Assembly: GCA_913045275.1 (NCBI GenBank)
Contig: CAJWPG010000005.1
Span: 1 to 55,036 of the forward strand
DNA length: 55,036 nucleotides
Reading direction: 5' to 3'
From: an uncultured Pelagibacteraceae bacterium
Lineage (GTDB): Bacteria; Pseudomonadota; Alphaproteobacteria; Pelagibacterales; Pelagibacteraceae
In this document: one piece after another, positions 29,257 to 39,196 of the stretch
How the letters are laid out: every line of letters starts with the position of its first letter
Position numbering within the stretch: the first letter of the stretch is position 1
Program-made: the position numbers and the translations under genes
Notes under the pieces: model-generated
The model's database searches: none
What the model saw: the letters and a program-made list of their open reading frames with translations, nothing else
What the model was told of the DNA's origin: nothing

Positions 29257-29817
29257 ATGTTGTTATTTGTAGGTTTAGGAAATCCAACACCCAATAGTCA
29301 AAATAATAGACATAATATTGGTTTTAAAATAGTAGATGCAATAAATCAAAAATTTGGTCTTTCAAAACAAAAACCAAAATTTAAAGGCCTCTTGACCACA
29401 GGAGATATCAAAGAAAACAAAATATATGTAATAAAACCCCTAACATTTATGAACAATTCTGGAATTTGCATAAGAGAATTATTAGAATATTTCAAAATTG
29501 ATTCGGAAGACGTAATTGTTTTTCATGATGACTTAGATGTTGAGTTTGGAAAAATAAAAGCAAAATTTGGAGGATCTAACGCGGGTCATAATGGTATAGC
29601 ATCAATAGATAAGTTTATTGGAAAAGATTATTCAAGAGTAAGAATAGGAATTGGAAAACCAAAAGATAATATATCAGCTGCTGACTACGTATTAAATGAC
29701 TTCAGCGAAGAAGAAAAAGAAAACTTAGAAAAAATTACAAATAATATTATTGATTCAATATCAATATTAATTGACAAAAAATTAGATCTATTCTCCAGCA
29801 CAGTAAATAATAACTAA
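29257..29817 (+). CDS. pth: Peptidyl-tRNA hydrolase
   Basis: Releases peptides from prematurely dissociated peptidyl-tRNA. The active site is readable: FVGLGNPTP at the N terminus, catalytic His in NNRHNIGF, the asparagine loop FMNNSG, HDDLDVEFGK, and GSNAGHNGI. 186 aa is normal. The stop TAA is followed immediately, without spacer, by the ATG of ychF. Confidence 0.97.
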   Translation: MLLFVGLGNPTPNSQNNRHNIGFKIVDAINQKFGLSKQKPKFKGLLTTGDIKENKIYVIKPLTFMNNSGICIRELLEYFKIDSEDVIVFHDDLDVEFGKIKAKFGGSNAGHNGIASIDKFIGKDYSRVRIGIGKPKDNISAADYVLNDFSEEEKENLEKITNNIIDSISILIDKKLDLFSSTVNNN

Positions 29818-30894
29818 ATGGGTTTTAAATGTGGAATAGTTGGATTGCCAAATGTTGGCAAATCAACTTTATTCAATGCTTTAACAAATTCTAGTAAAGC
29901 TCAAGCAGAAAATTTTCCATTTTGTACCATAGATCCAAATATAGGTATGGTGCCAGTTCCAGATAAAAGACTGGACAAGCTAGTTTCTATTTCTAATTCA
30001 ATTAAAAAAATTCATACCACTATTTCGTTTGTTGATATAGCGGGATTGGTAAAAGGCGCTTCCAAGGGCGAAGGTTTGGGAAATAAATTTTTATCACACA
30101 TAAGAGAAGTTGATGCAATAATTCATATGATTAGATGTTTTGACTGTAATGATATTCAAAATGTAAACTCAAACGTAGATCCTGTTAGAGATTTGGAAAT
30201 TATTGAAACCGAAATGAAATTAGCAGATTTAGATTCGATTGAAAAAAGACTTGATAAAAAAAATAGGAAAAATGTGGAAGATAGGCTATTAAAAATTTTG
30301 GAAAAAGCCAGAGAATTAATCAATAATGATAAAGAAATGCAGATTTTAAAGGATGAATATGAGAAAAAAGATTTAAAACAATGTGCTTTATTATCAACAA
30401 AGCCTAAACTTTATATATGTAACGTTGATGAACAAAGTATTGAAAAAGGAAATGAATATTCTGAAAAATTTATAATCAAATATGGTGAAAATAATACACT
30501 AATAATATCAGCTGAAATTGAAAATCAGATCAACCAACTTGGAGATGAAGGTGAAAAAGAAAATTACATGAAAATGATAAAAATAAAAGAAACAGGATTA
30601 AATAATTTAATTAAAAAAGGTTATGATTTACTTTCTCTTGAAACTTTTTTTACTTCAGGTCCGGAAGAGTCTAGGGCATGGACCATAACAAAAAATTGTA
30701 CCGCTCCAAAAGCAGCTGGTGAAATCCACACAGATTTTGAAAAAGGATTTATAAGAGCCGAAACAGTTTCTTATAAAGATTTTGTCGAAAATGATGGTTG
30801 GGTTAAATCGAAAGAATCTGGAAAAATGAGATTAGAAGGTAAAGATTATATTATTAATGATGGAGATGTATTAAATTTTAGATTCAATACGTGA
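29818..30894 (+). CDS. ychF: YchF/OLA1-family ATPase
   Basis: TRAFAC-class P-loop protein related to Obg GTPases but preferring ATP; it binds the ribosome and is redox sensitive. Walker A is GLPNVGKST at residues 8-16. The switch motif DIAGLVKGASKGEGLGNKFL and the specificity segment ICNVDEQ, with a TGS-type C-terminal domain (FFTSGPEESRAWTI, GFIRAETVSY), complete the 358 aa. Its 3' end overlaps convergent petC by 24 nt. Confidence 0.97.
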   Translation: MGFKCGIVGLPNVGKSTLFNALTNSSKAQAENFPFCTIDPNIGMVPVPDKRLDKLVSISNSIKKIHTTISFVDIAGLVKGASKGEGLGNKFLSHIREVDAIIHMIRCFDCNDIQNVNSNVDPVRDLEIIETEMKLADLDSIEKRLDKKNRKNVEDRLLKILEKARELINNDKEMQILKDEYEKKDLKQCALLSTKPKLYICNVDEQSIEKGNEYSEKFIIKYGENNTLIISAEIENQINQLGDEGEKENYMKMIKIKETGLNNLIKKGYDLLSLETFFTSGPEESRAWTITKNCTAPKAAGEIHTDFEKGFIRAETVSYKDFVENDGWVKSKESGKMRLEGKDYIINDGDVLNFRFNT

Positions 30895-31653
30895 CCAAAT
30901 CTTTTTCATAATAAAGTATACAAGTACACTTATAATTATTAAATAAATAATAACTCTAAATCCAAACTTATGCCTTAGTTCTAAATGAGGTTCGGCAGTC
31001 CACATTAAAAAACTTACAACATCTTTTGCCATTTGTTCAGAGGTTGCTTTGGTACCATCAGAATACTCTATTAAATCATCAGATAAAGGTGCGGACATTT
31101 TTATTTTATTTCCATACATGTATTTGTTGTAATAAACACCGTCATCAAGATTTACATCCGCTGGTGCATCTTCATATCCAAGCAATAATGAATAGATGTA
31201 GTCTGCTCCACCTTTTCTAGCTTTAACCAATACAGACATGTCCGGAGGATATGCACCTCCATTTGCAGATTTAGCTTCTTCTTCATTTGCGTATGGCATA
31301 ACAAATTTATCTGAAAGTTTTGCATTTCTTGTAAACATTTCTCCCGTACTATCAGGGCCATCGATAACTTCGAAATTAGAAGCTATTGCTTTAGCTTCTT
31401 CTTCTGAAAACTCAGGCCCTCCTTTTTCTACAAGATTTCTATAACTTAAATATTTTACCGAATGGCATGATGAACACACCTCATTATAAACTTGATAACC
31501 TCTTTGCAATGATGCTCTATCGAATTTTCCAATAAAACTTTTAAAACTCCAATCAACTTTTAAAAGTTCTGGAGAACTTTCTGCAATTGCCTTAGGATTA
31601 TTAAAATTTATTAGTAATGTTAGAAAAAATAATAATTTTATAATTTTTTTCAC
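30871..31653 (-). CDS. petC: Cytochrome c1 of the bc1 complex
   Basis: Haem-carrying subunit of complex III that passes electrons from the Rieske protein to cytochrome c. It has an N-terminal signal sequence, the haem site CSSCH in [16 protein letters not shown], the axial-methionine region KMSAPLSDD, and a C-terminal membrane anchor (about residues 232-250) following [12 protein letters not shown]. The start overlaps the petB stop by 4 nt. It is the third gene of petA-petB-petC. Confidence 0.97.
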   Translation of the reverse strand: MKKIIKLLFFLTLLINFNNPKAIAESSPELLKVDWSFKSFIGKFDRASLQRGYQVYNEVCSSCHSVKYLSYRNLVEKGGPEFSEEEAKAIASNFEVIDGPDSTGEMFTRNAKLSDKFVMPYANEEEAKSANGGAYPPDMSVLVKARKGGADYIYSLLLGYEDAPADVNLDDGVYYNKYMYGNKIKMSAPLSDDLIEYSDGTKATSEQMAKDVVSFLMWTAEPHLELRHKFGFRVIIYLIIISVLVYFIMKKIWSRIESKI

Positions 31654-32918
31654 AAATTCTCTTTTATGTTTGATTTTTCTTTTGTTTTAGCTTGATTTGG
31701 ATACCCTCCTAATACTGGTTCAGTTATATTCAAAGGAACATCGAGTGTTTTTTCTTTTTTTCCTAAAAATGGAAGAATTATTAAAAAATGAAGAAAATAA
31801 TACGCAGTTGCAATCCGCGCTATTATCAAATATGTGCCTTCTGCGGGCATTGCACCCATATATCCTAATATTATTACATCTGCTACAAGGAACCAATAAA
31901 ACTGTTTATAGATTGGTCTAAAAATTGCTGACTTTACTTTTGATGTATCTAGCCAAGGCAATATCACCAATACGAAAATAGATGCAAACATTGCTATAAC
32001 ACCAAACAATTTATCAGGAATTGATCTTAAAATTGCATAGAATGGCAATAAATACCACTCTGGCACTATGTGTGCTGGTGTCACTAGCGGATTTGCTTCG
32101 ATATAATTGTCAGCATGCCCTAATAAGTTAGGTGAATAAAATACAAAAAAAGCAAAAACAATTAAAAACAATATTAATGCAAATAAATCTTTTATTACAA
32201 TATATGGATGAAATGGAACTGTATCTTTAGAAGGTTGTTTGATTTCAATTCCAATTGGATTATTGTTTCCAGGAACATGTAATGCCCAAATGTGTAGGAT
32301 TACCAGTCCTAAGATTAAAAAAGGTAAAAGATAGTGTAAACTAAAAAACCTAGTAAGAGTTGGATTTCCTACCGCGTAACCTCCCCATAACCAGTTTGTA
32401 ATACTTTCGCCTACAAAAGGAACTGCACTAAACAAATTTGTAATCACTGTAGCTCCCCAAAAGCTCATTTGTCCCCATGGAAGCACATATCCCATGAATG
32501 CAGTTGCCATCATTAAAAAATATATAATCATTCCAATTATCCAGATTATCTCTCTAGGCGACTTATAAGACCCATAATATAACGCTCTAAAAATGTGAAT
32601 GTATACAGCAAGAAAAAACATTGACGAACCATTTGCATGAACATATCGAATTAGCCATCCATAATTTACATCTCGCATAATATGTTCAACGCTTTCAAAT
32701 GCTAAATCAGCATTAGCAATATAATGCATTCCCAAAATTATTCCTGTAACTATTTGGACAATTAAACAAAAAGTTAATATTCCTCCAAATGTCCACCAGT
32801 AATTTAAATTTTTAGGAGTTGGATACTCTCTTAGATGACTTGAGAGTGTCAACAAAGGCAAACGATCATTAAACCATTTTCCTAGCTTTGAATTGGGTTG
32901 GTAATCGTGATCGCTCAT
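31650..32918 (-). CDS. petB: Cytochrome b of the bc1 complex
   Basis: Eight-helix quinol-oxidising core of complex III. The paired haem ligands are in the second ([13 protein letters not shown]) and fourth ([20 protein letters not shown]) helices. The Qo-site PEWY motif appears as [17 protein letters not shown] and the helix-C segment as [19 protein letters not shown]. It is a full-length mitochondria-like cytochrome b of 422 aa with both N- and C-terminal domains. It overlaps petC by 4 nt and is preceded by petA with a 4-bp gap. Confidence 0.98.
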   Translation of the reverse strand: MSDHDYQPNSKLGKWFNDRLPLLTLSSHLREYPTPKNLNYWWTFGGILTFCLIVQIVTGIILGMHYIANADLAFESVEHIMRDVNYGWLIRYVHANGSSMFFLAVYIHIFRALYYGSYKSPREIIWIIGMIIYFLMMATAFMGYVLPWGQMSFWGATVITNLFSAVPFVGESITNWLWGGYAVGNPTLTRFFSLHYLLPFLILGLVILHIWALHVPGNNNPIGIEIKQPSKDTVPFHPYIVIKDLFALILFLIVFAFFVFYSPNLLGHADNYIEANPLVTPAHIVPEWYLLPFYAILRSIPDKLFGVIAMFASIFVLVILPWLDTSKVKSAIFRPIYKQFYWFLVADVIILGYMGAMPAEGTYLIIARIATAYYFLHFLIILPFLGKKEKTLDVPLNITEPVLGGYPNQAKTKEKSNIKENL

Positions 32919-32922
32919 TTGT

Positions 32923-33441
32923 TTACCCTATTTTAATTGTTTTGCTGTTAACAAAAACGTATTTTGGAACTTCTAAATTTGTTGGTGCCGGACCTTTTCT
33001 TATTCTTCCGGATGTATCGTAGTGAGAACCATGGCAAGGACAAAACCAAGCATTATAATCTCCTTTATCTGTTAAAGGTACGCAACCTAGATGAGTGCAC
33101 ACCCCAAGCATAACAAGCCACTCGGGATCTTTTGCTCTATCTTCATCTTTTTCAGGATGTTTTAAATCTTTTAAATCTACTGCTCTTGCGCTATCTATTT
33201 CTTCTTGTGTTCTTCTTTTGATAAATACTGGCTTACCTCTCCACAGAACAGTTATCGATTGACCTGGCTCAACTCCGCTTATATCAACTTCAGTACTTGC
33301 TAAAGCTTTAACTGAAGCATCTGGGTTCATTTGATCAATTAAAGGCCAGGCTGCAGCCCCTATTCCCACCGCTCCAGCTGCAGTAGTTGCTGTTAAAATA
33401 AAATCTCTTCTATTTGGCTTTTTTTTATCTGATTCCGACAT
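32923..33441 (-). CDS. petA: Ubiquinol-cytochrome c reductase iron-sulfur (Rieske) subunit
   Basis: Rieske 2Fe-2S protein of complex III. A Tat-type twin arginine ([14 protein letters not shown]) precedes a single membrane helix. The cluster boxes are CTHLGCVP and CPCHGSHYD. The 172-aa length is typical. It heads petABC. Upstream, an AGGAG sits 16 nt from the ATG, an unusually long spacing, with no alternative in-frame start before a stop, so the ribosome site is doubtful although the start is not. Confidence 0.97.
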   Translation of the reverse strand: MSESDKKKPNRRDFILTATTAAGAVGIGAAAWPLIDQMNPDASVKALASTEVDISGVEPGQSITVLWRGKPVFIKRRTQEEIDSARAVDLKDLKHPEKDEDRAKDPEWLVMLGVCTHLGCVPLTDKGDYNAWFCPCHGSHYDTSGRIRKGPAPTNLEVPKYVFVNSKTIKIG

Positions 33442-33466
33442 CTTTATTATTTTAAATCTCCTTTAA

Positions 33467-33482
33467 TATATGATTTCATATA
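33467..33482. promoter_or_regulatory. Inverted repeat in the petABC/trmL divergent promoter region
   Basis: TATATGA-TT-TCATATA is a perfect 7-bp inverted repeat with a 2-bp spacer, in the 69-bp gap between the divergent starts of petA (33441) and trmL (33511). It is placed where a repressor or activator of the bc1 operon would bind. It matches no operator I can name with confidence (not FNR TTGAT-N4-ATCAA). In AT-rich DNA a repeat of this size can arise by chance. Confidence 0.35.
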
Positions 33483-33510
33483 AGAAAAGAGATATTTTTC
33501 TATAGCAACA

Positions 33511-33993
33511 ATGACACACAAAAGATCCATTTCAGTACCAAAAATTGCACTTTATGAGCCTGATATTCCCCAAAATACTGCGGCTATAGTAAGAACCTGT
33601 TCCTGCTTAGGCGCTATTCTAGAAATAATTGAACCTTGCGGTTTTTTATTCAATGATAAAAGATTTAAAAGAGTAGTAATGGATTATTTGGATGAAAACA
33701 TGATTAAGATTTATAATAGTGCAGAAGAATTTTTTGATAAAAAAAAATATGAAAGAATAATATTAATGACAACTAAAGCAAAAAAAAAATATACTAATTT
33801 TAAATTTAGAAAAAATGATACTTTATTATTTGGTAGAGAAAGTGCTGGTGTAACTGATGCAATACATAAAAAAGTAAAAAATAAAATAAAAATACCAATG
33901 ATTGAAAACAAAAGATCCTTAAACTTGGCTACTTCGGTTGCAATAGCACTATCTGAAAATTTAAGACAGACAAATTATATATGGACCAAATAA
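33511..33993 (+). CDS. trmL: tRNA (cytidine/uridine-34 2'-O)-methyltransferase
   Basis: SPOUT-class SAM methyltransferase modifying the wobble base of tRNA-Leu isoacceptors. The 160 aa show the family start YEPDIPQNTAAIVRTCSCLGA, the trefoil-knot motifs LFGRESAGVTDAIH and the C-terminal IPMIENKRSLNLATSVAIAL. It overlaps hemF by 13 nt. Confidence 0.93.
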   Translation: MTHKRSISVPKIALYEPDIPQNTAAIVRTCSCLGAILEIIEPCGFLFNDKRFKRVVMDYLDENMIKIYNSAEEFFDKKKYERIILMTTKAKKKYTNFKFRKNDTLLFGRESAGVTDAIHKKVKNKIKIPMIENKRSLNLATSVAIALSENLRQTNYIWTK

Positions 33994-34808
33994 TTAAAAA
34001 AAAGTTAGCAAGAAATTGGTTTAAAACTTTACAAGAGGTTTTATGTAAAGAAATTGAAGAGTTAGAAGGTGGTTCAAACTTATTTAAATGTAAAAATTGG
34101 GAAAGAGGAAAAAAATCAAATGAAGGCGGGGGCCAATTCAGAGTTCATGAAAATGGAAAAATATTTGAAAAAGTTGGTGTAAATTTCTCAGAAGTTTATG
34201 GAAAATTTTCTAAACAATTTAGAAATAAAATTCCAGGGACAAAAAAAAATCCTAAATTTTGGGCTTCGGGAATATCTGTAGTTATGCACATGAAGAATCC
34301 GCATGTTCCGGCGATGCACTTTAACACTCGATATATTTATACTTCTTATGGATGGTTTGGAGGAGGAATGGATGTAACGCCCTGTATTAAAGATAAAAAA
34401 TTAGAAAAATGGTTTCATTCTGAAATAAAAAAATTCTGTGATAAACATAATAAAAATTATTACAAAAAATATAAAAAATGGTGTGATGAATATTTCTATT
34501 TACCTCATCGAAATGAGGCAAGAGGAATAGGAGGAATTTTTTTTGATTATAAAAAAAACAATTGGGAAAAAGATTTTTCTTTTGTAAGGGAAGTAGGCAT
34601 AAGCTTTAAAAATATAGTTAGAGAAATAATATTAAAAAAACATAAAAAAAAATGGACAAAAAAAGAAAAAGAAATTCAGTATAATAAAAGAGGAAGGTAC
34701 GTCGAATTTAACTTGCTATATGATAGAGGAACCAGGTTTGGATTACAGACTGGTGGTAATGTAGATGCTATATTAATGTCTTTGCCTCCTTTGGCTAAGT
34801 GGAAATAA
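33981..34808 (+). CDS. hemF: Oxygen-dependent coproporphyrinogen III oxidase
   Basis: Oxidatively decarboxylates coproporphyrinogen III in haem synthesis, using O2. Signature stretches are [47 protein letters not shown] and the C-terminal [22 protein letters not shown]. Length 275 aa is slightly short but complete. It overlaps trmL upstream and ends 4 bp before greA. The haem product serves the bc1 and oxidase complexes encoded nearby. Confidence 0.97.
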   Translation: MDQIIKKKLARNWFKTLQEVLCKEIEELEGGSNLFKCKNWERGKKSNEGGGQFRVHENGKIFEKVGVNFSEVYGKFSKQFRNKIPGTKKNPKFWASGISVVMHMKNPHVPAMHFNTRYIYTSYGWFGGGMDVTPCIKDKKLEKWFHSEIKKFCDKHNKNYYKKYKKWCDEYFYLPHRNEARGIGGIFFDYKKNNWEKDFSFVREVGISFKNIVREIILKKHKKKWTKKEKEIQYNKRGRYVEFNLLYDRGTRFGLQTGGNVDAILMSLPPLAKWK

Positions 34809-34812
34809 ATTT

Positions 34813-35289
34813 ATGAATAAAGAACCAATTACAATTAACGGGTTAGAAAAAATTAAAGATGAACTTGTTTTTCTAAAAGAAAAAAAAAGGCCAGAAATTG
34901 TTGCTGCAATTTCAGAAGCTAGATCTCATGGCGATTTAAAAGAAAATGCGGAATATCACGCTGCTAAAGAACAACAATCTCATAATGAAGGCAGAATTCA
35001 AGAAATAGAAAATATCATTGCTAGAGCAAATGTAATTGATGTAACCAAGATTAATAATGATGGAAAAGTAATTTTTGGTTCAACAGTTTTTTTACAAAAT
35101 TTGGATACTAATGAAAAAATAGATTATAAAATTGTTGGAAAAGATGAGGCTGATTTAAAGCAAAAACTCCTTTTTTTTATGTCTCCCATTGGAAGAGGAC
35201 TTATTGGAAAAAATAAAGGTGATTTAGTTGAAGTTTCTACTCCCGCAGGAGTTAAAAATTTTGAAATTGTTGATGTAAAATATATTTAA
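34813..35289 (+). CDS. greA: Transcription elongation factor GreA
   Basis: Rescues backtracked RNA polymerase by stimulating transcript cleavage. The N-terminal coiled coil carries the acidic tip motif [18 protein letters not shown]. The C-terminal FKBP-like domain ends with [23 protein letters not shown]. 158 aa is canonical. The stop codon shares the tetramer TTAA with the convergent nucleotidyltransferase gene. Confidence 0.97.
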   Translation: MNKEPITINGLEKIKDELVFLKEKKRPEIVAAISEARSHGDLKENAEYHAAKEQQSHNEGRIQEIENIIARANVIDVTKINNDGKVIFGSTVFLQNLDTNEKIDYKIVGKDEADLKQKLLFFMSPIGRGLIGKNKGDLVEVSTPAGVKNFEIVDVKYI

Positions 35290-36560
35290 CTCAAAAAAGT
35301 ATTTTCCACTTCTTTTTCTGAAATATTAAAACTATTTTCTAACCATAAATTTTCTAGATATTTAAGTTTTTGACCAAGCTCTTTACCTTCTTTCAAGTTA
35401 TATTTTTCCATTATAATTTTAGCTTTTATTGGAAACATTGGTTTTTCTAATTTTTCAAAATGTTTTTTCAATTCAATTAGTTTATTACTTTTTTTATTAG
35501 ATCTAAATAATTGAAAATCTATTACATCCAATAAATAAGATTTGCCTTGAAAATAAAAAATTTTTTGCAAATTATTTTTTGAAAAAATATCTTTATCATT
35601 AGATTTGTCATATATTTCTTTTAAAAAATTAATTCTTTTTTTAGATTCATTAGACATATTAAATTTGTAAAGGAAAAATTCTGAGTTATCTGTTTCGTCA
35701 ATTATCAACAAAGATAATAAAAATATAAAATCTTTTTTGAGTATTTCGCTTTTGTAATTTTTGTTAAGTTTTTTAAATATATCTATATTTTTTACTTGAG
35801 GAAAAATTAATAATACTATCTCTTTACAAAATTCGTCGTCACCAATATTAATAAATCCATTGGAAATTACTAATTTTTTTAATTCATCTATCAATCTTTC
35901 TTTTGATAATTTAACGATCCCACTGATATTCTGTTTAATAATTTTTTTTACAAATAATTGATGTTCTTGCTTGCTGTAGTTAAGAAAAAATCTAACATAT
36001 CTCAGAATTCTTAGATAATCTTCTTTAACTCTTTTCTCAGGATCTCCGATAAATTTAATTTTTCCATTTTTTAAATCTTTAACTCCATCATTTGGATCAA
36101 ACAAATTTCCTTCTTTATCAGCATAGATTGAGTTAATTGTAAAATCTCTACGTAAAGCGTCTTCGGCCCATTCATTGGTAAATTCAACAACAGCACGCCT
36201 TCCATCTGTTGAAACATCTTTTCGAAGTGAAGTTATTTCAAAATTTTTTTCGCCTATGTGAGCGGTTATTGTTCCATGCTCTATTCCGGTCTCAAAAAAA
36301 TCTATATTATTATTTTTTAAGCATTCTTTTACTTGTTCGGGTTTAAGATTTGTGGCTAAATCAATATCGTCAAATTTTTCGTTATTTATAATTTTTCTTA
36401 CACACCCTCCAACATATCTAATTTCACTTAAAACGTTGTAATTAGAAATAACTTTAAAAAGATCAGAAATTCTAGTCGTTTTTGTAATTTCTAAAAAATA
36501 TATTTCTTTAGAGCTTAAATCACTTTTTGAACTAAAAATTGTTGTTAAAATATTTTTCAT
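35286..36560 (-). CDS. cca: CCA tRNA nucleotidyltransferase
   Basis: Class II nucleotidyltransferase that adds or repairs the 3' CCA of tRNAs. The head domain has [11 protein letters not shown], the catalytic acid pair DDIDLATN and [12 protein letters not shown], then [26 protein letters not shown]. The remaining half is helical and poorly conserved, typical of the alphaproteobacterial type. At 424 aa it has no HD domain that I can see. The start is 3 bp from a tRNA-Gln gene that already encodes its own CCA. Confidence 0.93.
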   Translation of the reverse strand: MKNILTTIFSSKSDLSSKEIYFLEITKTTRISDLFKVISNYNVLSEIRYVGGCVRKIINNEKFDDIDLATNLKPEQVKECLKNNNIDFFETGIEHGTITAHIGEKNFEITSLRKDVSTDGRRAVVEFTNEWAEDALRRDFTINSIYADKEGNLFDPNDGVKDLKNGKIKFIGDPEKRVKEDYLRILRYVRFFLNYSKQEHQLFVKKIIKQNISGIVKLSKERLIDELKKLVISNGFINIGDDEFCKEIVLLIFPQVKNIDIFKKLNKNYKSEILKKDFIFLLSLLIIDETDNSEFFLYKFNMSNESKKRINFLKEIYDKSNDKDIFSKNNLQKIFYFQGKSYLLDVIDFQLFRSNKKSNKLIELKKHFEKLEKPMFPIKAKIIMEKYNLKEGKELGQKLKYLENLWLENSFNISEKEVENTFLS

Positions 36561-36563
36561 AAG

Positions 36564-36637
36564 TGGCTGGGGCGCTAGGATTCGAACCTAGGATGGCGGT
36601 ACCAAAAACCGCTGCCTTACCACTTGGCTACGCCCCA
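36564..36637 (-). tRNA. tRNA-Gln (UUG)
   Basis: Standard cloverleaf with encoded CCA: acceptor TGGGGCG/CGCCCCA, D arm with GTGGTAAGGC, anticodon loop TTTTGGT (anticodon TTG), and the T arm CTAGG-TTCGAAT-CCTAG. The unpaired first-position U and G discriminator are in line with bacterial tRNA-Gln. It lies between cca and ispE on the same strand. Confidence 0.97.
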
Positions 36638-36669
36638 AAATTAATTTCGTATAACACAAAAAAAAAACT

Positions 36670-37512
36670 TTATATAGTTTTAGATAAAATACACCAATAG
36701 TTTTTATATTTTTTATTTAATATTTTAATTGCATTTAATGCAGTTTTTTTTGTAATAAAATATCCAACAATAGTCGATCCAGAACCTGTCATATTTACAA
36801 ATAAAATTTTGTCTAATTTTTCCATAAATATCTTAAGTTTTTTTAATACTGGATACTTTCTAAATGCAGGTTCTTCTAAATCATTTTCTAAATTCGAAAG
36901 AAATTTATAGTTTATACTTGTTCTTTTATTTATTTTAAAAACCGGCTTAGAAAAGGATTTAACTTTATTGTATATAGCTTTCGTTGAACATCCAAAATTT
37001 GGCCTGACTAATAAAGTATATAAATTTATTTTATTATTTAAATTTTTTAAATTTCCATTTCCATACAAAATTGATGTTTTCTTTTGCATTCCAATAATTA
37101 CATCCAATCCAATTTTTGAAGAAATCTTAATAATTTCTTTAGGACTTAGATTTAATTTTTGATTATTAATAAAAAATTTCAACAAACAAGATGCATTCAT
37201 AGACCCGCCTCCCATTCCAGATTTTTGTGGAATTTTTTTATTAACTTTGACTAAATATTTTTGACCACAAAGTTTTTTTTCTATTAATTTTAACAAATTC
37301 GAAATTGTATTATTTTTGGAAATTCCTTTTGAGAATTTGCCATAAAATATAATCTTATGATTTTTATTATTTATTTTTTTTATAAATATTTCATCATGTA
37401 AATTTATAAACGAAAATAGACTTTCTATTTTATGAAATCTAGATTTGCGCTTATTTAAAATTCCAAGTGAAATATTTATTTTTGCATAGGATTTAATTTT
37501 ATAATATCTCAT
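36670..37512 (-). CDS. ispE: 4-diphosphocytidyl-2-C-methyl-D-erythritol kinase
   Basis: GHMP kinase phosphorylating CDP-ME in the MEP isoprenoid pathway. It has the N-terminal SYAKINISLGILNKR, the phosphate loop PQKSGMGGGSMNASCL (near residue 95) and the C-terminal NMTGSGSTIVGYF. Length 280 aa. It is downstream of the TPR protein gene with a 3-bp gap, so they are one operon. ispH of the same pathway occurs later in this window on the other strand. Confidence 0.95.
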   Translation of the reverse strand: MRYYKIKSYAKINISLGILNKRKSRFHKIESLFSFINLHDEIFIKKINNKNHKIIFYGKFSKGISKNNTISNLLKLIEKKLCGQKYLVKVNKKIPQKSGMGGGSMNASCLLKFFINNQKLNLSPKEIIKISSKIGLDVIIGMQKKTSILYGNGNLKNLNNKINLYTLLVRPNFGCSTKAIYNKVKSFSKPVFKINKRTSINYKFLSNLENDLEEPAFRKYPVLKKLKIFMEKLDKILFVNMTGSGSTIVGYFITKKTALNAIKILNKKYKNYWCILSKTI

Positions 37513-37515
37513 AGG

Positions 37516-39186
37516 CTAAATTTTATTGGGTCCATTTAGCAGTTTGTTCTGAATATCTTTTTTCATTTTTTCTTCTGTATCTTCAAATTCCAATACATTT
37601 TTCCAAAAATAGTTTGCCTGCATCTTTCTATTTAGTTGCCATAACACATCTCCATAATGGTCATTAACAATAGGATCTTCTGGCATTAATTCCACGGCTT
37701 TTCTTAAATATTTTTCTGCACTCTGATAATCTCCTACTAAATAATAACCCCAACCAACTGAATCTGTAATATATGGATCGTTTTCTTTTTTCTTGTATGC
37801 TTGCTCTAACATTTGAATTGCTTCTTCTATTTTGTAATCTCTTTCAAGCCAACTGTAAGCTAAATAATTTAATGAGTAAGGATCGTCCGGTCTTATTTCT
37901 AATGATTTTAATAGATCAATATCTGCCTTTTCATAATTACCCATCCTTTCAAAACAGCCTCCTCTTCTGTAAAGAACATCGGCAAAAGTTAATGAATTTT
38001 TATCAATCTTAGACAAAACTATAGAATAATAATCTATTGCTTTTTTATAATTTTCAAATTTCTTATAAATATTTGCAATATCATATAAAATTTTATTTGA
38101 AGGATTTTTGAAATTATTAATTTTTTTTTCAAAGTAAGTTAATGCTACATCGTCTCCTTTTTGTTCTGCTAAAAATTGTATAATTTTTTTAGTTTTGTAC
38201 CAATGGTATATTTCATCTTCATTACTAAATTTTTGTAAAATTTTTTTTGCTAATAAAAAATTATCATTTAAGTGATAATTTTCAGCAAGTAAGGATAGAT
38301 TGAAATAAAATTTAGGATTCAAATAATTAGATATATTTAAATAAAAGTTCGATTCCTTAAATTTGTCCTGTGAAGAATACAGGTTAGAAATTAAGAAAAA
38401 AAATTCAGCTAATAGATCATTTTCATTTTTACAAGAAAAATAATGATTAAATTTATTATAATTATTTTCTTCAATCCATTTGTTAGCTTGGGCAATTAGC
38501 AAACTGCTTTTTAAAGGTTCAATTGTTTTTGAAATTTCATTTGCTATATCATAATCTCTGTTTTCAATAATATTTCCTAAGTAAAAAAATAAATATCTAG
38601 AATAATCACTTTCAGGTGAATTAATTAAGTTTAAAAAATGTGAATTTGTTTTATTTGAGTTTAAATAACAATTTTGAAAAGCATTAGTTATCAAATCAAT
38701 TCTTCCTAAATTTCTATTAGTTTTTCCGACTTTTTCATGAAGAAATAAATAGGTATAACTCTCCAAAGATTTAGTAATGACAAGTTCGTATGTTCCATTT
38801 TCCTGAAAAGTTGAAAGTTTGTTTAATCTCTTTCCGGCTTGTTTATATTTTTTTTTTGTTAAACTATCTAATGTTAACAAAAGATTGGCTTCAAAAAAGC
38901 TCGAATTATTCGAACGTTTTATTTGATTAATAGCTTTTTTAACCTGCCCATCTAAAATTAGAGAAAATACATATTCTCTTAAAAAATTATCATGTTTATT
39001 GATTAAAAATTTTGAAGAATTAAAAAATTTAATAGCATCATCGTTTTTTCGATTATTGGAAGAAATTAAAGCTGAAAAATAATTTGATAAATACTTCTGG
39101 TTGAAATCATTTTTATCAGTTGCTTTTGAATATGCGCCGTTCTGATATAATAAGAAAAATAAAATAATAAATATTTTTAAATACAT
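37516..39186 (-). CDS. Secreted tetratricopeptide-repeat protein
   Basis: 556 residues starting with a clear signal peptide (hydrophobic core residues 5-16, NGAYSKA cleavage region). The C-terminal third carries recognisable TPR units (YRRGGCFERMGNYEKADIDL, LAYSWLERDYKIEEAIQML, GWGYYLVGDYQSAEKYLRKA); the N-terminal part is a weaker repeat. Proteins of this type in alphaproteobacteria act as scaffolds in the periplasm or outer membrane, but a specific role is not visible here. It is followed directly by ispE. Its start is only 10 bp from the divergent uracil-DNA glycosylase gene. Confidence 0.82.
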   Translation of the reverse strand: MYLKIFIILFFLLYQNGAYSKATDKNDFNQKYLSNYFSALISSNNRKNDDAIKFFNSSKFLINKHDNFLREYVFSLILDGQVKKAINQIKRSNNSSFFEANLLLTLDSLTKKKYKQAGKRLNKLSTFQENGTYELVITKSLESYTYLFLHEKVGKTNRNLGRIDLITNAFQNCYLNSNKTNSHFLNLINSPESDYSRYLFFYLGNIIENRDYDIANEISKTIEPLKSSLLIAQANKWIEENNYNKFNHYFSCKNENDLLAEFFFLISNLYSSQDKFKESNFYLNISNYLNPKFYFNLSLLAENYHLNDNFLLAKKILQKFSNEDEIYHWYKTKKIIQFLAEQKGDDVALTYFEKKINNFKNPSNKILYDIANIYKKFENYKKAIDYYSIVLSKIDKNSLTFADVLYRRGGCFERMGNYEKADIDLLKSLEIRPDDPYSLNYLAYSWLERDYKIEEAIQMLEQAYKKKENDPYITDSVGWGYYLVGDYQSAEKYLRKAVELMPEDPIVNDHYGDVLWQLNRKMQANYFWKNVLEFEDTEEKMKKDIQNKLLNGPNKI

Positions 39187-39196
39187 ACAATATTTT

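Noticed and set aside
36638..36669. A-rich stretch between tRNA-Gln and ispE as a regulatory element
   Set aside because: Simple A run with no pairing or recognisable promoter.
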